NCBI GenBank assembly: GCA_002339675.1
Contig: DDKB01000009.1
Coordinates: 4,219 to 68,218 of the forward strand
Length of the DNA: 64,000 nucleotides
Origin: Stutzerimonas stutzeri
GTDB lineage: Bacteria; Pseudomonadota; Gammaproteobacteria; Pseudomonadales; Pseudomonadaceae
Direction: 5' to 3'
The position numbers were made by a program, and so were the translations under genes. How positions within the stretch are numbered: the first letter of the stretch is position 1; every line of letters starts with the position of its first letter. Under the pieces are notes generated by a model. That model was not told the origin of the DNA. It did not search any database and saw nothing but the letters and a program-made list of their open reading frames with translations. This document shows, in pieces, positions 34,684-43,879 of the stretch.

Positions 34684-36612
34684 TCAGTCCAGCCCCAGCG
34701 CTTCGGCGATCGCCGTCCACGGCACGTACTTGTAGTTCTGGGCGCCCTCGGGCATGCGCTTGCGGCCGTCTTGCACCACCAGCATGCCGCGACTCCAGAT
34801 GCCGCCGAGGTTGGCCGAGGTGACTTCCAGGCCATCGGTTTCCGAGGCGCCGTCGATGCCCCGCTCAGCATTCAGGCCGACGCGGAAGGCGCCGCGCACG
34901 GCATAGGGCGCGTGCGCATCGAGCACCAGGTAGCTGTCGTTACCCTGGCTGGACACCACCAGGTAATCGCCGGCCGTACCGCTGTAGATGGCCATGCCTT
35001 CCACGTCGGCGTGCAGCGGGCCGCCCACATCGATGACCTTTTCCGGCGCCGCCGCGTCGCGGTGCAGATCCAGCGTCCACACCGCCGCGTCTTCCTCGCC
35101 CACGAACAGGCGCTGGTTGCGGTCATCGGCGACGCAGCCTTCGGGCTGGCTGCTCAGCTTGAATTCGCGCACCTGCTCGCCGTGCGGCGAACCGCTCGAA
35201 CCGTCGAGGCGGTACTGCAGGAAGGTGCCGTCCTTGTCGTTGGCAATGGCATGGATCGCGCCCTGAGGATCCTTGAACAGGCACAGGCCGTAGATCTCAC
35301 GGAACGGCGTGTCGATCTCACCGATGGCGCTGACCTGGCCGCTGCGCGGCTCGATGGCGAACAGGTGCAGGCTGTTGTGATCGCGATTGCTCGCCACCGC
35401 CAGATCGACCCGCTTGCCGCCAAGGGCAAAGCCGGTGCGCACATCGACGTTGTTCAACCGCCCCACCGGCAGGTACTGCAGCTGCTTGCCCGACAGGTCG
35501 TAAACCGCTAGCCCGCCTTTCTTGTCAGTGCCGAGCACACGGCTGCTGGACGGGTCCGCCGCGTTGACCCAGATCGCCGGATCATCCGCCGCATCGCCCA
35601 AGTGCGGCACCGGATCGGTCTGCACCATCGCCGGCAGCATCGGAATCACCAGCGTCGCGGCCGGCGCTTCTGGTTGCCAGTCCAGGCGCGCGAGATGCGC
35701 CCCGCGTTCGTCGGTCAGCAGCAGGTCGAGCCCCTGCTCGCCCAGTCGCGCGCTCATCTGTTCCGGCTCGTCGAACCCCTCTAGCGGAATCACCGCATGA
35801 TTGCGCCAGGCATCGCCGTCACGCCCGTACAGGTTTAATGCGCCCGCCTCCGGGTCCAGCGCCAACATGCCGCCCGGCACCAGCGCCATGCCGGCAGCGG
35901 CTTCGGCGATGCCGCCGAACGGCTGCACGATGTCCACGGGCTGGCGCAGCAACGGCGCTTCGGCGTCGGCAGCATAACGCCAGAAGCCGACGTTTTCCTC
36001 GTTCACCACCAACTCGCCGGTCCGGTCGTCGACCTGGCAGTAGCTGCTTTCCGGTGGCAGGCTCAGGCCCCGTACGCGCTTTGGCGTCGCCAGTAACCGC
36101 TGCCCCGCCGCCACCAACCACTGCTCGCCGATGCCTTCTTCACCGACCAGGAACAGGTAGCCGTTGCGCCCGGCGTCGCGATACAGACACAGCCCTTCGA
36201 TGGCGAAGCGGGTCTTCGGCACGTATAGCGGCTGGCTCCACCGATGCTGGAGATCGAGCCCGAGCAGCACGGCCTGCTGACGCTTGCGGTCGAGGGTGGC
36301 GACCAGCAGGCCGTCCTTGCTGACACGGTGGTCCAGGCCCTCAAAGCGGCCTTTGAAGGCTGTGAGTCGCGCACCCTGTGCGTTCAGCAATTCCATGCCG
36401 CGCGAATCCGGGCGAACCAGCAGCTGCGAAGCACCCGGCCAGAACTTATCGGCACCGATCAACTGGGCGCTTTCAGCGTCCACGGGCGTGGCACTCGCTA
36501 TACGCAGGTGCGGGGTGGCCTGGTCGGCCGATGGCTGACCGGCTCCGGACTGACAGGCGGCCAGGGCAACGCAAAGGCTCAGCCAGAGGGGTTTAAACGA
36601 AGTTACGTCCAT
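34684..36612 (-). CDS. Beta-propeller phytase lipoprotein (two propeller units)
   Basis: 642 residues. The start at 36612 gives a lipoprotein signal with lipobox LAAC (Cys20). The C-terminal half (residues about 320-640) is a beta-propeller phytase: DDPAIWVNAADPSSSRVLGT, NNVDVRTGF, DVEGMAIY and GDYLVVSSQGNDSY, with the acidic residues that bind calcium. The N-terminal half shows weaker copies of the same blades (KGRFEGLDHRV, GGIAEAAAGMAL), so it looks like a tandem propeller with a degenerate first unit. It hydrolyses phytate to release phosphate, likely anchored in the outer membrane. Neighbours are a TonB-dependent receptor and exbB. Confidence 0.9.
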   Translation of the reverse strand: MDVTSFKPLWLSLCVALAACQSGAGQPSADQATPHLRIASATPVDAESAQLIGADKFWPGASQLLVRPDSRGMELLNAQGARLTAFKGRFEGLDHRVSKDGLLVATLDRKRQQAVLLGLDLQHRWSQPLYVPKTRFAIEGLCLYRDAGRNGYLFLVGEEGIGEQWLVAAGQRLLATPKRVRGLSLPPESSYCQVDDRTGELVVNEENVGFWRYAADAEAPLLRQPVDIVQPFGGIAEAAAGMALVPGGMLALDPEAGALNLYGRDGDAWRNHAVIPLEGFDEPEQMSARLGEQGLDLLLTDERGAHLARLDWQPEAPAATLVIPMLPAMVQTDPVPHLGDAADDPAIWVNAADPSSSRVLGTDKKGGLAVYDLSGKQLQYLPVGRLNNVDVRTGFALGGKRVDLAVASNRDHNSLHLFAIEPRSGQVSAIGEIDTPFREIYGLCLFKDPQGAIHAIANDKDGTFLQYRLDGSSGSPHGEQVREFKLSSQPEGCVADDRNQRLFVGEEDAAVWTLDLHRDAAAPEKVIDVGGPLHADVEGMAIYSGTAGDYLVVSSQGNDSYLVLDAHAPYAVRGAFRVGLNAERGIDGASETDGLEVTSANLGGIWSRGMLVVQDGRKRMPEGAQNYKYVPWTAIAEALGLD

Positions 36613-36707
36613 GGTTTTTCCATTCAGCAGCCGCTGACCGGCACCGGTCCGAAGGGGAACGAAGCGGCGTCGGGGCGGCATAAAAGTGAAGTCGGTAAGG
36701 TTCGGGA

Positions 36708-39188
36708 TCAGAAATGCGTCAGGGTCAGGCCGAGCTTGTAGGTCGGGCCGTACTCTTCGTACTGGGCGTTGTAGTTGCTGCGCCCGGTGTAGACGAAGTA
36801 GGACTCGTCGGTGAGGTTCAGCGCCTCGAACGTCACCTGCAGGTTCGGCGTGATGAAGTAGCCGGCTTTGAAGTCGAGAAACAGCTGCTCGTCGGCGTAG
36901 AGGTCATGCGCCTCGTCATCGATGCCGGACACCTCGGCCAGGTATTCGGACTTGTAGTTGGCTGCCAGCCGCATGTTGAAGACGTCGTTTTCCCAGCCGA
37001 CCATCAGGTTGCCGACGGTGTCGGAATGGTTCGGCAGGTCGATGCTGCGACGGCTGCCCTGCCCCTCGATATCCGCGTCGGACTTGCTGAACGTGGCGTT
37101 GGCACCGAGCAATACGCCGTTCCAGGGCGCCGGCAGCCAGTCGAGCTTTTGCGAGTAGGACAGCTCGACACCGTAGAGCTTGGCACTGCTGCCGTTCTCG
37201 TAACTCAGCGCCTGGTCGAAGTCAGCCCACTGGCCGGTGCCGGCCACGTCGGTGTTGTAAATGAAGTTGTCGATGTCCTTGTAGAAAAGGTACGCCGACA
37301 CCGCGCCGGCGCGGCCCATGTAGTGCTCGATGCCGAGGTCGTAGTTCATCGACTCCAGCGGCTTGAGATCAGGATTGCCGAACTCCGCTTCGTCGCCGTC
37401 GATGACGAAGCCGGGCGCCAGCTGCTCGAAGGTGGGCCGCACCACCGTGTTGGTCCAGGCGGCGCGCAGCTGGGTGTCGTCGGTCAGCTGGTAGCGCACA
37501 TGCAGGCCGGGCAGCCAATGGTCGTAGCGGTTATCGCTGGAGATGGATTCGAACTCGCCTTCTCGGATGCCGGTGCCCTTGGCGCTGAACTCGGTGCCCT
37601 CGTAGCGCAGGCCGGCGATGATGCGCCACTTGTCCAGGTCCAGGGTGTTCATGAAGTAGGCGGCGTTGATATCTTCGCTCATGTCGAAGTCGCCGATGCG
37701 CGACTCTTCTTCGTCCCGGAACGCGCTCGCGTCCAGGCCGCCGATGAGGTCTTCAAGGGCGCCGGCGCTGATGCCTGGTCCGAAACGGCCGAGGCCGTAG
37801 TCGACGGCGCCGTGCTGGTAGTCGGCCAGGGTCAGGTCGTCGAAATCATCGTAGGCCCAGATGTCGACGTCGTTGGTCTTTTCGCGTCGGCTCAGCTTGC
37901 CGCCGAACTTGAACTGCGAAGCGTAGCCCTGGATGTCGTACTCGCGGGCCAGGTCCAGGCGGATGTTCTTCTCCTTGTCGCGGGCGTCGCTCTCCTCCCA
38001 CTCCACCTCGTCGAGCTCGAAGCTGGCGGGATCGTAGAAGGACGGATCTACGTTCAGACGCGGTTTGGTGGTGCTGGAAAAACCAACGTCAGCGAAGTCG
38101 CCTTCGAAGGTTGCGCTGGAAATGCCGCCCGGGTTGCGCTCGCGCGCCTCGCTGTAGCCGACCTGCCCGCTGAGCGTCCAGAGGCCCATCATCCGCTCGC
38201 CACCGAACACGTAGGACTGGATGGTCTGGGTTTCCTCGCGGGACTTGATCTCGCGCCAGCCCTCGGCATCGCCCAGCTCGCCGGCCAGCTGCGCATCCTC
38301 GAACTCGACCCCGGCGGCGTTGCGGGTTTCGCTGTCCTTGAAGCGGCTATAGAGGGTGCGCAGGTAGTAGCTGCTGACGTCGTCGGGCTGGTAGTCGAAG
38401 TTCAGGCCGACCCCGGCGCGTTCGCGGGTGATCTCGTAGTCGCGCTGCTCGAACTCCTCCAACCGGGCGCCGTCCTCGAAATCCCACTTGCCGCCGGTTT
38501 CGACGTTGTCGGAGCCGAAGTCACGCTCCTGCCAGCTCAGGGCGGCGGCGACACCGAAGTTGTCCACGCCATCACCGAGGCTGAAGCGGTTGCTGAACGC
38601 GCCGGAGAACTTGGGGCTGGTCTTGCCGACGTTCTCGTCGTAGCTGCCCTCGGTGCTGAGGCTGTAGAACAGGCCGTCATGGTCGAACGCCGACAGGCTT
38701 TCTACCTCGATGGTGCCGCCGAGGGAGTTGGCGTCCATGTCCGGGGTCAGCGTCTTGACCACCGAGAGTGACTGCACCAGTTCGGAGGGCAGCACGTCCA
38801 GCGCCACGGCGCGACGGCCGCTTTCCGGCGAGGGCACCAGGGTGCCGTTGATGGTGACGCTGTTCAGGTCCGGCGCGATACCGCGCACGCTGACGAAGCG
38901 GCCTTCGCCCTGGTCGCGCTCGACCGAAAGGCCCGGGATGCGCTGCAAGGCTTCGGCGGCGTTGTCGTCCGGCAGTTGGCCGATACCGTCGGCGTGGACC
39001 ACGCTCTTCACGCTGTCTGAGTTGCGTTGTTCCTTCAATGCTTCGTCGAGGCTGACGGCCTGGCCGATCACTTCGACGTGTTCCATGACAAGCGGCTCCT
39101 CGGCCCAGGCCGAACCGGCGCTGATGGCCAGGGCCAGCAGGCTGATGCGGAACCCTGCATGGCGGATGCCGCTGCGGTATGTGCTCAT
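36708..39188 (-). CDS. TonB-dependent outer-membrane receptor
   Basis: 826 residues from the ATG at 39188 (GGGGGA upstream; an in-frame TTG two codons earlier is less likely). Signal peptide ends near SAWA (about residue 29). The plug domain includes AAEALQRIPGLSVERDQGEG and the stretch TLTPDMDANSLGGTIEV, typical of the Caulobacter/Xanthomonas-type receptor subfamily. The 22-strand barrel ends in aromatic LTLTHF. Linkage to phytase, PhoX and ExbBD suggests uptake of phytate or its products, perhaps with bound metal. The promoter region carries a PhoB-box candidate. Confidence 0.92.
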   Translation of the reverse strand: MSTYRSGIRHAGFRISLLALAISAGSAWAEEPLVMEHVEVIGQAVSLDEALKEQRNSDSVKSVVHADGIGQLPDDNAAEALQRIPGLSVERDQGEGRFVSVRGIAPDLNSVTINGTLVPSPESGRRAVALDVLPSELVQSLSVVKTLTPDMDANSLGGTIEVESLSAFDHDGLFYSLSTEGSYDENVGKTSPKFSGAFSNRFSLGDGVDNFGVAAALSWQERDFGSDNVETGGKWDFEDGARLEEFEQRDYEITRERAGVGLNFDYQPDDVSSYYLRTLYSRFKDSETRNAAGVEFEDAQLAGELGDAEGWREIKSREETQTIQSYVFGGERMMGLWTLSGQVGYSEARERNPGGISSATFEGDFADVGFSSTTKPRLNVDPSFYDPASFELDEVEWEESDARDKEKNIRLDLAREYDIQGYASQFKFGGKLSRREKTNDVDIWAYDDFDDLTLADYQHGAVDYGLGRFGPGISAGALEDLIGGLDASAFRDEEESRIGDFDMSEDINAAYFMNTLDLDKWRIIAGLRYEGTEFSAKGTGIREGEFESISSDNRYDHWLPGLHVRYQLTDDTQLRAAWTNTVVRPTFEQLAPGFVIDGDEAEFGNPDLKPLESMNYDLGIEHYMGRAGAVSAYLFYKDIDNFIYNTDVAGTGQWADFDQALSYENGSSAKLYGVELSYSQKLDWLPAPWNGVLLGANATFSKSDADIEGQGSRRSIDLPNHSDTVGNLMVGWENDVFNMRLAANYKSEYLAEVSGIDDEAHDLYADEQLFLDFKAGYFITPNLQVTFEALNLTDESYFVYTGRSNYNAQYEEYGPTYKLGLTLTHF

Positions 39189-39254
39189 GAACAATCCCCC
39201 GAACGCTGATTACCGGGTCCATCCCGGAACTGCAGCGGACGGTAGGGTCGGGAT

Positions 39255-39272
39255 ATGGCGGTTCTGTGACAG
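39255..39272 (-). promoter_or_regulatory. PhoB-box candidate
   Basis: On the minus strand: CTGTCAC-AGAA-CCGCCAT, two 7-bp direct repeats spaced by 4 bp, against the Pho-box half-site CTGTCAT. The first half matches six of seven bases, the second five of seven. It lies about 65 bp before the receptor ATG, a suitable place for PhoB activation of the whole block. Confidence 0.55.
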
Positions 39273-39497
39273 GGGGTGGGGCTGGGGCGCCAGCGGGGGC
39301 TTATTGGGGGAGTTTTGGGGAGGAGTTGAGCTGATATGACCCGTGCGTGGCTCGAAGTGCAACGAACAGCCTCCGTAGGGTGGGCTTAGCCCACCAGTAG
39401 CAGGTTTCATTCCGTCACGCTGGGCCGAACGCGGGGGTGAGGCAGGTGTGAGGTAGCGGTTCTTGCCGCTGCTCGTTTTCGCGCGATCCTCGGCGCT

Positions 39498-40093
39498 GGT
39501 TTCGCCCTGCTGGGCGACTCACTTTTTCCAGACGCGGAAAAAGTAAGCAAAAACGCTTGCCCCTGCATCCGGGTCTCGCTTCGCTCGACTTCCCTCACTC
39601 CATCGCTGCTCCTAGGGTCGCCGCGCAAGGGCCATCCATGGCCCTTCACGGCTCTCGCGGCATCCATGCCGCTCGCCCCCCTACGCAGCGATTCCATTCG
39701 GCCTCCTGATGGGGCGTCCGGCGGTGTCTGATGGTTCGCTTGTCAGCCCGTAGGATGGGTGCAACCCATCAACCATGGGCGATGGGTTGCACCCATCCTA
39801 CGCTCGAGCACGATGCTGCCGGTTCCATTGGTATCGCTGCCTCAGAGCTCACAGACAACACGGCCCCCAATCCCCTTCAGGAGGCCGAGCGCAGGTGCTG
39901 CGCAGGGGGACGCGAGGCATGGATGCCGAGCAAGGCGCGATGGGACATGGATGTCCCTTCGCGCCGGCCCCCGGAGCAGCACCGGAGCGAGGGAAGTTTT
40001 GCGAAGCAAAACCTGGATGCAGGGGTGGCCTTCTTTTTGGTTACTTTTTCTTGGCCACGCAAGAAAAAGTGACTCGCCCAGCAGGGCGAAACC
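39498..40093. repeat. Composite inverted repeat, arms about 220 bp
   Basis: Left arm about 39498-39712 and right arm about 39870-40093 are diverged reverse complements. Both begin at the outer end with GGTTTCGCCCTGCTGGGCGA and share the order: A/T-rich GGAAAAAGTAA-like block, CCCCTGCATCC, CTTCCCTC, CATCCATG hairpins and CGGCCTCCTGA. Such blocks recur in Stutzerimonas-type genomes as intergenic repeats. Short open frames inside are artefacts of repeat composition. The 1.06-kb stretch 39189-40252 holds no gene. Confidence 0.7.
39749..39802. repeat. Perfect 22-bp inverted repeat between the larger arms
   Basis: 39749-39770 and 39781-39802 are perfect reverse complements around a 10-nt loop. Each arm is itself a small hairpin (GATGGGT-TGC-ACCCATC type). 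A related hairpin GTGGGCTTAGCCCAC lies at about 39383. This is the common pseudomonad GTAGGRTGGG-type intergenic repeat. Confidence 0.8.
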
Positions 40094-40252
40094 AAGCCTC
40101 CAATCAACTCCCTAATCCGCCCACACGCAAAACCCGAACAACACCGTAAAAAACCAGTGAGCCAATTCAACCCCCACCCCATTCATCCAACCGTCACATT
40201 CATCTGTTTCCGTGCCCTCACGCACTGGCGCGCGCCTCGCCACGGAGACCCG

Positions 40253-41167
40253 ATGAAATCCCTGCTCAAACTCCACACCCTCACCCTGCTCGGCCTCGCC
40301 TTCGCCGCTAACTTCGGCCTGCAGGTCTACCTGGCCACCGGCCAAATCAAGACCTGGGCCGAGATCAACTGGATGGACGTCGCTGGCGAAGGCGGCTCGG
40401 CGGTGCTCGCGCTGGTCTGGCTGATCATGCTGCTGCACAGCCGCCCGGCCGGTCGCGTGACACGGCTGCTGGCGCTGGGCCTGGCCTGTGTCTTCTTCTC
40501 CTGGTGGATGGACACCCTGGACGAATTCATCAAACTTCCTGAACTGGCGATCTGGGACAACTGGCTGGAGACCGCGCCGATGCCCGTCGGCCTGTTGCTG
40601 CTGACCCTCGGCATCTACCACCTCAATCAGGAACAGCGCGCCATCAGCCAGCAGATGAGCAAGCGCGAGAAAGGCTTCCGCGAGCACCGCCTCTTCGACA
40701 AGCTCACCCCACTGGGCGCCGCGCAATACTTGCGCCAACAGGTACAGCAGGCGCTCGGTCACGCCCAGGCGGAACAGCAGCCGCTGTCGCTGGTGGTCGT
40801 GGATCTGGACGATTTCAACGCCATCAACCAGCGCTACGGCCAGGCCGAGGGGGATGCCGTCCTGCAGGCCATGGCGCAGGTGCTGTTACTCAACCTGCGT
40901 CGCCAGGACCTGCTCTGCCGCCTGGCCGGCGATCGCTTCGTCGCGGTGCTACCGAACACCGGCGAGAGCCAGGCCAGAATGATCGCTGATGAGCTGCAAC
41001 AGGCCGTCGCCAGCCTGGCGCACAAGACCGCGCAGCACGGCGAACGGGTGCATCTTCGTGCCAGCACCGGCACGGTGATGGCCTTCGACGAGGATGCCGA
41101 GCAACTGCTCAAGCGCCTCAACCTGAACCTGGCCAAAATCAAGCAGCAGCTGCCGCGCTGCGCCTGA
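40253..41167 (+). CDS. Membrane GGDEF-domain protein with degenerate active site
   Basis: 304 residues; ATG at 40253 follows CACGGAG. Four N-terminal TM helices (residues about 5-130) precede a coiled linker and a GGDEF domain (about 150-300). The domain keeps the metal/nucleotide region LVVVDLDDFNAINQRYGQ, but the signature reads LAGDRF instead of R-GGDEF. Loss of the second Gly and the Glu suggests no diguanylate cyclase activity; it may bind GTP or act as a scaffold. It is followed after 11 bp by the AraC gene, likely co-transcribed. Confidence 0.85.
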   Translation: MKSLLKLHTLTLLGLAFAANFGLQVYLATGQIKTWAEINWMDVAGEGGSAVLALVWLIMLLHSRPAGRVTRLLALGLACVFFSWWMDTLDEFIKLPELAIWDNWLETAPMPVGLLLLTLGIYHLNQEQRAISQQMSKREKGFREHRLFDKLTPLGAAQYLRQQVQQALGHAQAEQQPLSLVVVDLDDFNAINQRYGQAEGDAVLQAMAQVLLLNLRRQDLLCRLAGDRFVAVLPNTGESQARMIADELQQAVASLAHKTAQHGERVHLRASTGTVMAFDEDAEQLLKRLNLNLAKIKQQLPRCA

Positions 41168-41178
41168 GGAACGGATCG

Positions 41179-42201
41179 ATGGCCATCGGCTACGAGTGCG
41201 ACACACGCTTCATCGCCGCGCATCATCAACCGGCCGTGTTGATCGACCTGGCGCTATCGCGGGGGATCGAGTGTCATCAGTTGTTGCGCGGCAGCGGGCT
41301 GTTCTATGAGGACGTCGTCGGCGGCCAGGCACGGATCAGTCCCCTTCAGTTTCTGACCTTGATTGGAAGCGCGCAGCGCTTGCTTGGGGCGGACGACAGC
41401 AGCTTTCTGTTCGGCCAGCGTCTGCTACCGGGCCACTACGGCGAGGTCAGCCACGCGCTGACCCACGCCTGTACATTGCACCAGGCACTGGAACAACTGC
41501 AGCAGTTCCGCGCCCTGCTCAGTCCGCTACTAACACCCCGCCTGCTGCTCGACGGGCAGCAGGCGCATCTGTACTGGATCGACAGCTGTGGCGCGGGCGA
41601 CCAGCTGCGTTTTCTCACCGAGGCCAGCCTGACCGCCGTGGTTGCGCTGAGCAGACGGCTATCCGGCGAGCGCCTGCCCTGGCGCTTCCACCTCGCCTAT
41701 GCGCAACCGCGCCACGTCGAACAGTATTGGGTGCATCTGGGCGAGCAGCTGACCTTCGCCAGTCAGATGACCATGATGAGCCTGCCGCTGGAATATTTGC
41801 ACACGCCTTGGCCGGGCGCCTCGGTCACCGCCGGCCAGGTCGCGCAGCAGGCGAGTTGCGCACAGCTTGAAAGCCTTGGCTGGCCCGCCAGTTTTATCGA
41901 TCAGCTGTACGACCATCTGTACGCGAACATCCGCGACCCGCTGAATCTGGAACGCGTCGCCCAGGCCTTCGAGATGAGCCCTGCCTCGCTAAAGCGCAAG
42001 CTGCACAAGCACGGCACAGGCTTCCAGGACCAGCTCGATCAGGTGCGCAAACATGTGGCGCTGTATCTGTATCAGATGAAGGGGTACAGCAACGAAGAGG
42101 TTGCCAGCTATCTACGCTTCAACGACACCACCAATTTCCGTCGCGCCTTCAAACGCTGGACCGGCCTGGCACCGAGTGGGCTGCGTCAGCTATTCGACTA
42201 G
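41179..42201 (+). CDS. AraC-family transcriptional regulator
   Basis: 340 residues. Residues about 15-205 match the Arabinose_bd-type (PF12625-like) ligand/multimerisation domain of OruR/ArgR-like pseudomonad regulators. Residues about 235-335 are the double helix-turn-helix of AraC/XylS (MSPASLKRKLHKHGTGFQDQL; YSNEEVASYLRFNDTTNFRRAFKRWTG). GAGGA precedes the ATG. Linked to the degenerate GGDEF gene. Target genes unknown. Confidence 0.9.
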   Translation: MAIGYECDTRFIAAHHQPAVLIDLALSRGIECHQLLRGSGLFYEDVVGGQARISPLQFLTLIGSAQRLLGADDSSFLFGQRLLPGHYGEVSHALTHACTLHQALEQLQQFRALLSPLLTPRLLLDGQQAHLYWIDSCGAGDQLRFLTEASLTAVVALSRRLSGERLPWRFHLAYAQPRHVEQYWVHLGEQLTFASQMTMMSLPLEYLHTPWPGASVTAGQVAQQASCAQLESLGWPASFIDQLYDHLYANIRDPLNLERVAQAFEMSPASLKRKLHKHGTGFQDQLDQVRKHVALYLYQMKGYSNEEVASYLRFNDTTNFRRAFKRWTGLAPSGLRQLFD

Positions 42202-42215
42202 CCGGACGGCGTCTG

Positions 42216-42374
42216 TCAGCGCTGCGGACGAGTTGCAGCCGTTGTGTGCGCGGCATCGGCGTCGCGGGTAACGGGGCGTTGCGTGAGAGTGGCAAAGGCA
42301 CGGCGCAACAGCCAGACGGCGATGCCAGCCACGGTCACAAATGCGATCAACACCGGAACGGCCTGTGGGTTCAT
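42216..42374 (-). CDS. Small single-TM protein, hypothetical
   Basis: 52 residues: one TM (VPVLIAFVTVAGIAVWLL) then an Arg/Thr-rich tail. GGCAAGG lies upstream of the ATG. Not recognised; it could be chance, as similar open frames occur in GC-rich DNA. Convergent with the AraC gene. Confidence 0.4.
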   Translation of the reverse strand: MNPQAVPVLIAFVTVAGIAVWLLRRAFATLTQRPVTRDADAAHTTAATRPQR

Positions 42375-42582
42375 TGCGCCTTGCCTCTTGTCGATGAGCG
42401 CTTCGCGAGTGCGATAGCTTTTTGATACTACCGTTTCAGACAAGCGATCGCCAAGGCAATGCGCGAATTGACGGCCATCCAGCAAGAAAACGACGGACGA
42501 CCGCAAAAGCTACGCGACGAATCGCCGTGCCGCAGGTCGTATCCTCAGGACCATCGACCCACCCCAGGCCATGAGGGGCGCC

Positions 42583-42750
42583 ATGCCACAGTCTTACACG
42601 CGGCAATACCACCAGTTGCGCAACCACATTGACCAGATGCTCGACCGCGGCGCAGTCATCGCCCGCCGGACGCCTCTCACGATCAGGCGCGGCGACCGCC
42701 TCTATCGCGTGTCCTGCGGCATGCTGATCAGCGAGCTGCCGACCGGTTAA
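42583..42750 (+). CDS. Small basic hypothetical protein
   Basis: 55 residues with GAGGGG six bases before ATG. It is Arg/His-rich (YTRQYHQLRNHIDQML, then TIRRGDRLYRVSCGMLISELP) with no TM or signal. Good ribosome site and codon use support it; function unknown. Confidence 0.5.
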   Translation: MPQSYTRQYHQLRNHIDQMLDRGAVIARRTPLTIRRGDRLYRVSCGMLISELPTG

Positions 42751-42796
42751 CCGGCCATCAGGCCATCATGCTGGCCAGCGATCCACGTGTACGCGC

Positions 42797-43792
42797 CTAG
42801 CGGTCGGCCACAACGCGGTTGTGCGCCGCTTCTCCACGCTCGAAGGCGCTGACATTGGCCAGCGTCACCTCGGCGATATTGGTCAATGCTTCGGCGGTGA
42901 AAAACGCTTGGTGACCGGTGATCAGCACGTTCGGAAAGGTCGTCAGGCGCATGAAGACATCATCGCCGATCAGGCTCTGCGAACGGTCCTGGAAGAACAA
43001 CTGCTCCTCCTCTTCATAGACATCCAGGCCCAGCCGGCCGATGTGCCCGGACTTGAGCCCATCGATAACCGCCTTGGTGTCGACAACGCGGCCGCGCCCG
43101 GTATTGATCAGCACCACACCGCGCTTCATCTGCGCAATCGCCGCGGCATCGATCAAGTGGTGCGTTTCGGGTGTCAGCGGGCAGTGCAGCGAGACGATGT
43201 CGGCCTCCGCCAGCAACCTACCCATCGACACGTATTCCACGAAAGCCTTGGCGGCGGGATCGGGAAACGGATCGAAGGCCAGTATCCGGCAGCCGAAGCC
43301 GTGCATGATGTCGGCGAACACCTGGCCGATGCGGCCTGTGCCGACCACCCCGACCGTCTTGCCGCACAGGTCGAAGCCCAGCAGCCCGTCCAGCTCGAAA
43401 TTGCCTTCGCGCACCCTGTTGTAGGCACGGTGGGTCATCCGGTTGAGGCCTAGCAGCAGCGCGACAGCATGCTCGGCTACTGCGTGCGGCGAGTACGCCG
43501 GCACCCGGACGACCTCCAGCCCCAGCCGCCTGGCCTCACCCAGATCGACATTGTTGAAGCCGGCCGAACGCAACGCGATCAACTCGGTGCCGCCGGCCTT
43601 GAGCTGCCGCAGCACGGCCGCGTCCAGCCGGTCATTGACGAAGGCACAGACACAGCGAAACCCAGCAGCCAGCGCCGCTGTTTCAGCGGTCAGCTGCGGG
43701 TCGAGGTACAGCAGGTCGTGGCCGTGTCCGACATTGGCCTGGTCGAGAAAGCGGCGGTCGTAGGGTTTGCTGCTGAAAATCGCAATGTGCAT
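42797..43792 (-). CDS. ldhA: D-lactate dehydrogenase (fermentative, NAD-dependent)
   Basis: 331 residues, standard for LdhA. It reduces pyruvate to D-lactate in the cytoplasm. The NAD-binding glycine motif is GVVGTGRIGQ (about residue 149-158). NTGRGRVVD carries the substrate-binding Arg, and the acid-base His is in GHQAFFT near residue 297; DVYEEEEQLFFQD is typical of the LdhA subgroup of D-2-hydroxyacid dehydrogenases. Single gene; the related D-isomer-specific enzymes cannot be fully excluded. Confidence 0.92.
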   Translation of the reverse strand: MHIAIFSSKPYDRRFLDQANVGHGHDLLYLDPQLTAETAALAAGFRCVCAFVNDRLDAAVLRQLKAGGTELIALRSAGFNNVDLGEARRLGLEVVRVPAYSPHAVAEHAVALLLGLNRMTHRAYNRVREGNFELDGLLGFDLCGKTVGVVGTGRIGQVFADIMHGFGCRILAFDPFPDPAAKAFVEYVSMGRLLAEADIVSLHCPLTPETHHLIDAAAIAQMKRGVVLINTGRGRVVDTKAVIDGLKSGHIGRLGLDVYEEEEQLFFQDRSQSLIGDDVFMRLTTFPNVLITGHQAFFTAEALTNIAEVTLANVSAFERGEAAHNRVVADR

Positions 43793-43879
43793 GACGGGGA
43801 TCCTCCGCGGTGGCCGGTTGCTGGCCTAGGCTAGCAGACCCGGTCGGCCCGGCTTCGACGGCGCCCGGCGAGTAACAGG

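Noticed and set aside
36714..38771. 685-codon plus-strand open frame opposite the TonB-dependent receptor
   Set aside because: Shadow with repetitive Val/Leu/Ala content; the receptor on the other strand is certain.
39731..40149. Three overlapping open frames in the composite repeat
   Set aside because: They arise from the repeated sequence itself, lack ribosome sites and have no domains.
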